The notes under the pieces are model-generated. The model saw nothing but the letters and a program-made list of their open reading frames with translations. It did no database searches and was not told the origin of the DNA. The position numbers and the translations under genes were made by a program. Positions 45,670-56,609 of a DNA stretch of 64,000 nucleotides are shown in pieces (within the stretch, counting starts at the first letter, position 1; the number at the start of each line of letters is the position of its first letter). The DNA lies in contig NC_079976.1 in NCBI RefSeq assembly GCF_029852145.1, forward strand, positions 3,472,001 to 3,536,000, read 5' to 3'. Origin of the DNA: Microplitis mediator (taxonomy: Eukaryota; Arthropoda; Insecta; Hymenoptera; Braconidae).

Positions 45670-45869
45670 GATTCTGAAGTTAGCAGACAATTAAAAATTT
45701 TTTGATATTTTTGAACAATTAAATTTGAAGAAAATAAAAAAACTAAAAATATGCACATGTAGAAAATTTAAAATATTATAAGTGCAATTTTTTGAAATAT
45801 TTTTTTTTTACAATTTCTCGCTTAAAAAAAATCCAAAAATTATTAGACGTCGGCTAACGTCCGTATCAT
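45670..45869. mobile_element. Family A MITE, copy 5
   Basis: GATTCTGAAGTTAGCAGACA to GTCGGCTAACGTCCGTATCAT, 200 bp. Flanks TTTATTTTAC / TTTATTTTAA form a 10-bp target duplication with one mismatch. Contains the ATGCACATGTAGAAAATTTA core. Confidence 0.78.
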
Positions 45870-45989
45870 TTTATTTTAATTATTATTTATTTTAAAAAAT
45901 TTAAACTTTTTGAAATTAAAAAAATTTTTTTTTATGACAAATCAGTAGAAAATTGATAATTTTTTTATTTTTAAATCAACAAAATCTAT

Positions 45990-46192
45990 GAGTGTGAATG
46001 TAACAGAAAATTGTTGATTTTTTAAATTTTAGAATAAATGAATAAAATGTAAGTGGAGTAAAAATTTAAAAATGCATATATAGATAAATGCAAAATCCGT
46101 CCGCGCATTTTTTTAAATTTCATTATTTTAATTCATTTATTTATTTAATTCAAATTTATAAATTATCTCATGTCTGCTACATTCACACTCAT
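45990..46192. mobile_element. Family B MITE, copy 6
   Basis: GAGTGTGAATGTAACAGAAA to ATGTCTGCTACATTCACACTCAT, 203 bp. Flanks CAAAATCTAT / TAAAATTCAT agree at 7 of 10 positions. It sits 120 bp from family A copy 5. Confidence 0.72.
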
Positions 46193-46930
46193 TAAAATTC
46201 ATAGTAATAAATTTTTAAAAATTCATACGAATGATTTTTTTCAAATCTTTGGATACAAATTTTTAAATTGCTGTTGATAAAACCCAAAAAATTCCTGGTG
46301 TCTGCTATTTTTATCATCAATTTTTTTGTCGCATTTACATCCTAATATTTTTGTTTTCGTTTCTTATAAAAATTTTTAAATTATGCGCGCCATTTTTGAA
46401 TTATTAACAAATCGCTGATAGTAATGAAGGAAATGATCTGACAGTTATCTACAAACCAAAATGGCGTTGTTGAATTCCCATCTACTTTATCGATGCCATT
46501 AGGAATTTAATTCTTCATTTTCTTCAGTTATCTATAATATATAACGCGGATACACGATAGCAATGTATTTGCAGTTTAACACCCATATCACACGTGTGTT
46601 TTTTTTTTTCGCGCATCAAAGATACTGAATATCAAAAAAATAATAATTAAAAAGTAATTAACTATCTGATGTATAAATTACATAATAAAAAATCCATAGT
46701 TTTGATTTCGAAATAAATATAAAACAAGAGCTAAACTAGGGTAAAAAAGAACCCGGTTTGGCCGGGAATTGAAGCACGTAGACATTGTTGTCGTAGTGCT
46801 TAGCGATGTACAAACAGTTTTGTGTATGGCGGCTTCTAGTTGATAAAAATATTTTCATTAATTAATATATTTCCATATAGATAGTAAATATATATCATTT
46901 TTTATGCTTATTGATGATTAATTGATAAGA

Positions 46931-49900
46931 ATGGCTGATATTGAAGTACCAGTGGATGTTGCTGTAAATAATGCTGGTGAGAAGGTTGAAAGTGTCAGTA
47001 CAACTGATGACCAAGATGTCCAGGAACAGAAGCCGGACTTGAGTGTCAATGCAGCAACAGAACCATCGTTGCTGGAAGACGAAACTATGCCGTCTTATAT
47101 GAGTGTAACCACTAGTACAGTGTCTTCTGCTAAGCCGGATGACCTGAAGACAACCCAGGTTGATGATGATTTAGCAACAGATATCGCAAGTAATGGAGAT
47201 GATAAGAGTGTTTATGAAGTTTCATCTGATGATGAAAATGATCGACAGTATTATCGTAATAATCGTGAAGATGATAATGATGGTAAATTTATTTTATTAT
47301 TTAATTTTATCTCTAATTATTTATAATTAATTAATAATTAATTATTGTTATCATTATTTTTTTAGACTTGCGTATGAATGAAGCAAAAAGGGCGAGATAT
47401 TATCAAGATAATAGAAGACGGTACCACAGTGATTCAGAGGAAGATGATGATGAAGACGATGATGAGGATGATGAGGAAGATGATGATGAAGATGAAGATG
47501 ATGAAGACGAGGAAGACGATGATGAGGAGCTTGAAAAATACAAGAGGTATGACAGGTCTGAAGATGAATATGAAGCGGATAAATTTGAAAGATCGTCAGA
47601 TGATTTTGTAATTAGACCTAGCGCTGGGTTGGACAAAAATTGTAAAAAACGTAGCGCGTCTATGGAGGAGTTGAGTCCGAGGAAAAGAACTGAGAAAAAT
47701 AATAAAAGACAGGCGCTGCCTACGCATTTTGAAGAATTATCAGGACATCCTGAAATAAGTCTTATTTGTAATTCGCGTAGAAATTCGGTAGGTCGCAGGA
47801 GTTATAATCATGTGACGAGTAAAGTTAAGCAGTACATCCAGGATGGACAGGAGCAGAGACGACTGTCTGCTCAGCGTAGATCTATTGAGAAAGTAAATGT
47901 TGATTGCAAGCGAGTGGAGAATGATAAAGGTAACGTTCTAAGATTTTTTATTATGATAAAATATTAAATTTGATTGTAATTTTTGTGATTCCTTGCAGAT
48001 ATTGATGAAGGTACGGATAATTTACGACTGAATCCTCAGTGTAGACTTTTAAAAAATTATTCCGAGTTCGCGCTTAAAAATGCTGTCGTTGAAGACCCTC
48101 TGAGTATCGTTGAAGTTGACGTAAAAAATCTTGTAACAGAAAATGGGAATAATATTGCAGTAGATGTTAAAAATAATGGACAGGATAAGGAAGACGCAAA
48201 AATGGAGATTGAAGTTGAGGACGATGATGATGATGATGGTGATGATGATGAAGAAAATGCAAAAAATGTTAATTCAAATAAACTGGTTGATAAAGTAAAC
48301 GGAGTGATTGATCATTCCAGTGGTAATGAAAAAGAAGATGCGAAAATTTATCAAGAAGATGAAGAAGAAATAGATCAGCCGGAAAATTTGATTGAGAAAA
48401 ACCCGGTAGCAATTTTGAGTGTTCAAACTTTGACCAGTGAAGAATTTGCTAGGAATGATTATGAAAATAATGAAAGTGAGATGATCAGTTTGAATGAGAA
48501 TCATGTAGAGAAAGAAGAAAGTGAAGTAACTGTTAATGTTACTGTCAATGTTAAGCCTGTCAATGTTTTGCCGATAATCTCTCAGGTTACTGAAGAACAA
48601 GAAATTGACGAGGTGATGGCTGAGGAGTTGTCGGCTAAACAGGAGTATGAGAATACCGTGAGAGAATTGATGTACCAGCTTCAGCAAAAGAATTCTGACT
48701 GCGCTAAAATGGGACAGGAATACCAGAGAGTTGTGAGGGAGACCGCTGAGTTGACCAAAGAGGCTAACAGTTTAAGAAAGGCCTTGGAGTATCAGCAAGA
48801 GATTCAGCAGCAGCAACTACGATCGCTGCAGCAGCAGCAACAGCAAATGCAGGAACAACAGCAAAAAATTCAAGAGCAACAACTCAAAATACAAGAGCAG
48901 CAGCTTAAAATCCAAGGACAACAGCAGCAGATACAGGGACAACAAGAACAAATCCAAGCGCAACAACAGCAAATACAAGAACAACGACAGCAAATACAAG
49001 AACAACGACAGCTACTGGATCAGCAGAAAGCAAAAGAAGTTAAAACGGTAGCAATTCAAACTGAAGATCAACCAAAGAAAATGATACACTCAAGTACTAG
49101 AGTTAATTTAATCCCACCGAGTAACAATGCATCCACTGCTACTGCAGGATCGACCATGAGTTCGATTGATCAGTGGACAGATAGTGAATACAGTCCAGTA
49201 GTTTCCTTGAAGCCGCCTAATATCGATCACTTGCTCAACTCCGATGTCAGTATGATAAATTCTGAAATCGATACAACTCTCCAGAATAAACCAACCAGCA
49301 CGACAACGGCAGCTACACCAGCAGCAACAGCAACACCACCAGCAACCTCACGTGCTATGCTCACAACAACGCGTATTATTCAAACACTGGCACGTATGAC
49401 TCCAGGAAAGCCGAATCCGAACGCCAGTGAGGATCAAGGTCAGTCGAAAGACCCAATCAGTCCGTTGATAACCAAGGATAACAATAGTAGAAAACGCAAA
49501 GCCTCGGAATCGTTTGGAACATCTGATAGCGGACCCCAACCATTTAAAATTCCCTTTATCACTATCAATGATGCACACAAGAAATTCAATTCGCATTCTG
49601 ACACAGATGCTCCTGTCAAATCCTCTGGCGCATCTCATGAGTCTGCTGGTAAACAGAGTGGACTTGACGCTACCGGTCAGGAGAAAAGTACCCAGCAGCT
49701 TATTGACGGGGAGACTGAAGACGATGATGTCAAGTGTATCATTTGGCATGAGGATGAAGTCACTAAGCAGCGAAGCTGTCTCATCCAGACCGCTGTTCCG
49801 CCAGAGGAATCGGCTAAGATGAAAGGAAAGCTGCGTCACTGCGGCCCTTACTTGCTTGGTAATGTTGAAGTTAGAATTTCTGAAGCTAACGGAACTCTTA

Positions 49901-51221
49901 ATATTTATGGAAAAGAGGTATGATTTATTTCAGATGCTAATTGTCTAAGCAACTGTCGATTATTTAGTAAATTATTTTTTTTTCAGGTCAGTCCTTTTTC
50001 AAGCGCTGAAGAACTTGACGAGGAGACAGAGGGGATTAATAGTTGCGAGCATGCCTGGTCGAAAATGTCTGATAAAAATGGTGTCAATTTCTTCTCTCCA
50101 TCAATCAAAAAATCTAAGACACCATCATCAATGCGTGCTGGTATTTCTAAATTAAGATCAATGCTTACTCGCACTCCGTCACCTGTTAATGATAATGAAG
50201 AAAGCCCGTGTTGTTCGAGTAATCAACGGGGACTAAAGTACAAAAAACGTAGCCACAGTTCTTCATGCAATAATCACTCGAGTCATTCATTAGATAAAAC
50301 GTACTGCTGCCTCCATAAAGGTGAAATAAATATTGGAGACTCTGGGTTTAATAAAGACGATGACATGATGGAAGATAACATGCACAGTTTGTTTGACCTG
50401 ACAAGGAAAATTATTGGCCGTGAATCTTCTCGCCCTTCGTCACCGCATGGCCATATCGACTCTCGTACTTTCACTAAAAGCAATCCAAGAATTGATGATC
50501 CTTGTAGACACTCCTCACGCCGGTGCAGTTACAGCGAGACTGATGATACTTATCAACGTGACTGCAAGTCATGTCATCATTCACCTGCAGCTTGTCATAA
50601 TCAAGACAACTCTTTCTATCAAGATTTTAAAAGCCCTCGTAATGTCAATCCATTCTGTACTAATTTTCCAAAAAGCGAAACTTTTATTCATCCTGGAAAA
50701 CTTGAAACTCCTGAGGTACTTAAATTTTTTTTATTTATTAACGTTTTTATTTTGTTCTACAAATGTTTTATTTATTTATTTAATTTTTTTTGTTGAAGGT
50801 TAAAAAACTTCGTGACAAGGGGAAAACAGTTCGGACAATAATGGAATTCCTAAAGAGTTGTGGAAATTCACATACTACAAGTTTTGAGTCTAGTTTTATT
50901 CCCGAGACTGTAACAACTGCCCAGTCACATCCAAGCATGCGATTCAACTCAATACCTTCGTCTACTTCATGCCAAAAGCAAGCAAATTCATCCTGTCAAA
51001 AGTATAAATTTTTTGGTAGATAAATAAATATTTTGAATAATTTTTTTTACGAGATTCTGTTTTATTTTATCAGATGCTGCCCATCGTGTGAAAAACGCAT
51101 CGGAATAGCGTCAGAAATGGAGTCAGAGTTGGAAAAAATTCGCTCTGAAATAACGAAACTCTACTCCAAGTCCGATGCGATGCGTGAAATGCTTAATATT
51201 CTGCGTTCAGTTGAAAACTAA
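46931..51221 (+). CDS. Unrecognised large acidic, coiled-coil protein (1304 aa)
   Basis: Exons 46931-47282, 47366-47929, 47999-49917, 49987-50715, 50799-51001 and 51074-51221 join in frame (3915 nt). In order it has an acidic N-terminus, a long Asp/Glu run (about residues 143-177) and a basic patch with SPRKR. A Gln-rich heptad region of IQEQQLK-type units lies at about 565-655. A Thr/Ala/Pro-rich stretch precedes a conserved-looking globular segment (DDDVKCIIWHEDEVTKQRS to LLGNVEVRISEANGTLNIYG, about 890-945). A Ser-rich part with SPSIKKSKTPSS follows, then a CC..C pair (CCPSCEK) before a final coiled coil. I do not recognise the family. Nuclear or centrosomal scaffolding would fit the composition, but no function is assigned. 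Exon 5 was ended at CAAAA|GTATAA because the later GTAGAT donor would give a stop. Confidence 0.78.
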
Positions 51222-51626
51222 ACTATCAATTAAAAAAAAATAATAAGAGCTTAATTAAGTTTCTACGTACATATAATTAAGTCTACTTTCTGCTCATGAT
51301 TTTAAAAAAAAATAAATATATATAATATAATATAATATGAAAAAACAATAGACCACCGTAGACTGTGAAATCTGTTGGTTGCATTCAAGAAATGCAATTT
51401 TCTATATTATTTTCCTTTCTTTTTTATAAATGGTTTCCAAGTTTAAGAATTTTCTTTATGTTATGTATAAAATGAATTTATCATAAATCTATAAAGTTTT
51501 TTTTATCTTCAATACTTTTAGATAATAATATTTAAAATAAGACAACAACAAAAGTATGTGAAATTTATTATATTAAAAATTAATCTCAAAAATATTTTTA
51601 TTTATGGATCTATTTTTTTTTATAGT

Positions 51627-54600
51627 TCAGTAATTACAGTTACAGCTGTCGTAGATATTTTGGCTCGTCTCTAGAGGCATTGAAGTGATCGGAGTTTCTG
51701 CGCGAGTTCCGACATTGAAGACATTACTGTAAGAAGTATTTAAATAATTAACTTGCCCTTGAAGAGTTCGAACGCGGCCCTGCGCTTGTTCGAAAGCTTC
51801 ACTCAGGTGATTTATCTGGCCCTGCATCTTTTGTCTTATCTACAAATCATCAAGTTAATTATTTTAATCAAGAACTTTACTGATTCCAACAGGTCTTATA
51901 TTTTTATACGCCCTATTGGTTTTAAAATATAAGTCCTTCAGGAATTAGTGACGTAAAATATTTTTATTAAAAGCAATGAAACCTCATCTCTGTCTCTCTG
52001 AGCAGCTTTGGCAGTTGCCCTGCACTGGGCAAGTTGTTTTTCCAAGTCGCCAATCTGTGCTTGCATATTCCGCCGTACAGTTTCACATCTGTCCTTTGTC
52101 CTTGCCACCTGTCTGGCTGAATCTTCTCTCACTTGTTCCAACATCGATGACAGCTGAGCTATCTCGTGCATTTTTTCATCAATTCTCTGCTTGTACTCAC
52201 TCTCACGTTCTTCGGATCTCGCACATGCATTTTTTAATCGTTCGTTTTCATTCTTCAGCTCGCGATTTCTATTCTCTAGATCTTCTAGCTGATCCGATCC
52301 CTGATTTAAAGTATTTTAATTATCAATGAAGGCTCAAATATTTTTATTTAAAAAATTTTAATTACTTTAAGAAGAACATTTTCGCTTCTCAACATCTCCG
52401 ACTGACTTGTCATCGCTCCTATTTTGTCTTTACAATTCATTAGTTCACGTGATAATTCTTCGCAATTTCTTTCAGCAAGCAAACGCATTTGCTGGCATTC
52501 TTGAAGTTTTAATTGTGTTTGTTTGAGTATATCAGGAAGCGGTGCTAATTCTAACAATTTTTCTTGGAACTGATTCTGTTTATAACCAAAATTAATGTCG
52601 CTAGTAAAATAATATTGATAATAAAAATAATTTCCATACCTTGACTCGTCCGATTTCAAGAGTAACATTTTCATTCATACGAGCGTTGTCCATCTCCATC
52701 AACTCCAGTTGTCTTCTCTGATCTTCAACCTGTTCCTGAGCATGCAAATATTTATTCCTATAGTCTTCCAACTGATTAGCTTGGTCCTGAATCAAAGATC
52801 TTAATTCCTCTAGCTCATCTTGCGCTTCTCTGTATCGCTGCCTGGCAACAATTAACGTCTGTTCTTGTTCCATCACCTGTTCTTTACTTCCAGCGAATCT
52901 ATTCCTGTCAGATTCAAAACACTTTAATCGCTCCTGCAAATCTATCAACTGATTCTCTATTTTTTCTTTTTCATCTTTAGCATCACGTGTCTCCTGTTTC
53001 ATTTTTTCAGCGTCGCTTCTCAAATACGAGACTTCACGTAATTTATTATTGTAGTCTTCCTTCAGCCGCGCATACTGTTCTCGTAAATCCCGTAGTTGTT
53101 GCAATGGACAATTACTACCACCCATCGGAGCCTGTGTACAAACTCCAGTACATGAAGGGATACCAGTCGTCGGAAACTGCTGCTATAAAATTAATTGATC
53201 AATTAATTATTTAAATTAAATGACAATAAATAAAAAAAATAATCGCAAACCATTTTAGCAAACGTCAAATCTTGAGGCATAGAATTTAAAACACCCCGAT
53301 CTGACGGCGTGCCACGAAGATCACTTTGATTGGGACAAGGACATGGAGCACAGGGTGCTGTGCACTTGAGTAATTTTCTCTGCTGCTCTAATTGAAGTGT
53401 TTCGCGCGTTACATTTGCTAATTCTTTCCTCATTGTTTGAACATTTTGTTCTACTTCCCCAATTTGTTGTTCCTAAAATAATTGACATTTTAATCAATCA
53501 ATTTATTTATTTAATTTAAATATATTTATGATAAATAAAATACCAATTGCTTAGTATTAGTGTCGCGATCGAACAGTTTGCTTCCTATTTCAGCAGGACA
53601 GACTCCGCGATTGAATTTAAGTTCAGTCATGGAAACGGGAGGTATCACTGGACGACAGCATCCAAGTTGACTGCAGATGTCATGTCCTGATCCACCGCCG
53701 CCCAATCGCGAGCCTATGAAATGATTAAACTCTTGCGATTATTTATTGCAATAATTAATTACGTACTAAAATAATCCGTGGACTTACGTTCAGTCAGACT
53801 GCCTGGACAGTAATTAGAGTTATCGTAACGCGGACTAGTGCGATAATTAGCGGATCTTGGAGAGTTTTGAAAGGATCCAGGACAACTGTAATTAATAACC
53901 TGTTCATTCAAAGACGCTACTTGAAGACTCAACTCAGTATTCTTCTTTATCACCATACGCATCTCTGCTTGGAGATTGCATACTGTACGCTGCAGATCTT
54001 CAACTGTGTCGTCTTTTTCTAGCAGGGCCTGTTCTAATTTATACCTAAATAAATAAATAAATATTCAAACTGAAGATAACGTCAACGTCAACACTAATAA
54101 TTTATAATTAATCACGACTATCAACTGTTTGTAATTCAACTTTTTTTTTTTATTAGTTAAATAATAATTGATGACTTACTTGCCGCCTTCTAACTGAGCA
54201 TTTTCACGAGCAAGTTTTTCTTGGACATTCAAAGCATCTGAAAATTTCTCGGCAATATTTTCTAGATATTTAACGTCTGTATTTATTTTTTTTTTACTGT
54301 CAGCAACAATAATCCTGGGGATTCTTTCTTCAGTTTTCCCGCAAACTATCACTCTAGGCAATCTATTAAAAATAAAAATTTTTTTATATTATTTTGTTTG
54401 GATAAATAGAAAAATTAATTACCGATCTTCAGGATATTCTTCCTGCGGTAAATCAAAACAGTCTTCTTGAGAAATTGCTTCCCAGTTTTTCCATGCATTA
54501 ACTTTATCTGTTTCTTCTTCCTATCGTATATTAAAATATTAATTAACTAACAATAAAAAAGAAAAATTATTATTGTACTTAAATCAAATAAAATACTTCG

Positions 54601-56352
54601 GCTTTGGGTTCATCGGATTGAGTAATTAATCCCAGCGCCTGGACGTAACCATCAATAGAAGTAGGATCTTGGATACCGAGAATATCTTGAATTTTTTTAG
54701 TCAAAATATCAAGTTCTTCTGTCTTGTTAATGACATCTCGACTCTTTTTTTCTAAAGTATTTTTTTCGATGTCCGTCAAATCTTCTTTCTGTTAAAATAG
54801 ATCAATATATCATAATTATGATTCAACTAATTGATAACTTTGAGACATTATGTCACGTGTCCTACGCGTCGTAATTCTTCAAGTTCATTTTGAAGCTCAT
54901 CAATTTCTTCTTGCAAAATAGACAACTGTTTATAAGCCTCTGTCATTTTATCAATCATCGCAGTGTCCATCATCGCCATCAAGTCATCTATTTGTGTATC
55001 TGAAAAAATAATTTCCATAAATATCATAAATTTATCAAAACTAAAATGACGAAATCCAATACCATCTCCGAGAAGATCACGTGATATATTTTCCTCTTTA
55101 ATTGACTTAATTTCTTCTTTAACTGACTTCAGATCTTCTCTGACAGACCTGATATCTTCTTTATCTGATGTAATTTCTTCTTTGATTGACTTAAAATTTT
55201 CTTCTTTAGATTTATTAGACTCTTTTTTGCTTACTCCAGAAGAAGAAAGAGATTTTCTACTGGACTGTGAATCTTTTTTTACAATTTCTTCTTTCTTCTC
55301 TTCAGTGTTTTCATTTTTACTACCTTCTAATGAAGAAAATGATTTTTTACTAGGCTGCGAATTTTTCTGCACCATTTCTTCTTTCCTTTCTTCAATATTT
55401 TCATTTTTACTACCTCCTAATGAAGAAAACGATTTTTTACTAGGCTGTGAATTTTTCTGCACCATTTCTTCTTTCCTCTCTTCAATATTTTCATTATCAA
55501 TATTATACATTTCTTCTCCATTTACCCCAACATCAACTTCTTCATTTTTATCTCCTTTAAAATTATCATCTTTTTGTACTTCTTCCGTGACATTTAATTC
55601 TTCATCTTTAAGTTCTCTCTCTTCTGGTCTTTCTTCCCTGAAATTTTCACTCCGTTGCCCTTCTTCGTCCATAATATCACGTGAAGTCACAGAAGATACA
55701 AAAGTTTCACGTTCAATATCAAAATGTTCTTCTTTCCCATCACTATCATCTTCAGCCATTTCTAAATTATCTCTTTCTTCAGTAGAATTTACTGATAAAT
55801 CATCAAATTGATTAAAATTATATTCTCCAGTCACTTGATAACTCTAAACAATTATAAAAAAAAATAAAAAATATATGAAATAATAAAAACTAATGAATAG
55901 AAAAACAACCTGTATGACATTTTGACAATTTATTGGCCTGAAATGTGGGTACGCATTTATTTCATGAAACTCGGAACTCTTTTCGCTTTCCGTAGTCTCT
56001 GAAGATGATTCTTCCGAGTCTAAGTACGTTCTAAATAAACTCTCTAATGACCTCAGTGGTTTTTTGACATCAAAAAATGACTCTAAAGATTCTAAAAACT
56101 CTCTATAATTCAAAGATCCTTCTTCCAGCGCTTCATATTTATTTATTTGCGGAACATTTTTATGAACATGTCGTTGCTTAACCAACTGAAAACTTTTGCT
56201 TTTCAGTGGCGATGAATCTTGATTGATTTTAGGTGAAATAGTCGATGATCGTGACTGATTTTTTATACGAGATCTCCGTCTCTTAAATAAAAATATAATT
56301 ATTTTTAAATTATTACTATTAATATATTCCTATTATTTTATTTTACCTTCAT
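51627..56352 (-). CDS. ODF2: ODF2/cenexin-like coiled-coil protein (1232 aa, 14 exons)
   Basis: Exons: 56352-56347, 56281-55910, 55843-55063, 54999-54866, 54788-54597, 54520-54423, 54362-54180, 54044-53788, 53713-53544, 53472-53251, 53182-52640, 52575-52366, 52300-51983 and 51839-51627, in frame. The last third is continuous coiled coil and ends LQGQVNYLNTSYSNVFNVG with a short TP/S-rich tail. This resembles the YVQFLKSSYANVFG end of vertebrate ODF2, a scaffold of centriole distal appendages and of sperm-tail outer dense fibres. The N-terminal part is long, acidic and repetitive: three 30-residue units (ENIEERKEEMVQKNSQPSKK and 10 more) and heptads of the IKSIKEE type. A Cys/Pro/Gly-rich segment (CTAPCAPCPCPNQ) interrupts the coil. 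The 2-codon first exon (MK) is uncertain, and the family call rests mainly on the C-terminus. Confidence 0.65.
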
Positions 56353-56609
56353 TCTTTTACCTTAAAAAAGGCAGCTAATTAATAAATATATGAGTTACTA
56401 CAGATAATTTTGAATAATTTACTATATTTGAACCAAATGAAAATAAATATAAATATTTTATATGATTAAAAAAATAAAATATCATCCGAAAACAGGTTAT
56501 CTGATATATTGTATGCGATAGTAATTTGTTTATATATATTTTTTATTAAAAAAATTTTTTTACATGATAGATAAATTTACAATTAATTGGGTTCTTTAGA
56601 CATAATTAT

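Larger units (their letters stand above)
44814..46930. other. Divergent intergenic region, Roquin to the 1304-aa coiled-coil gene
   Basis: No exon recognised. Contains a 20-bp palindrome at 44952-44971, the MITEs at 45670-45869 (family A) and 45990-46192 (family B), and near 46585 a CACACGTGTG palindrome. The upstream part of the right-hand gene lies at about 46.4-46.9 kb. Confidence 0.45.

Noticed and set aside
55182..55811. 209-codon forward frame rich in Ser/Phe/Leu
   Set aside because: It is the antisense of the Lys/Glu/Ser-rich part of the ODF2-like gene; the composition is a mirror of it.
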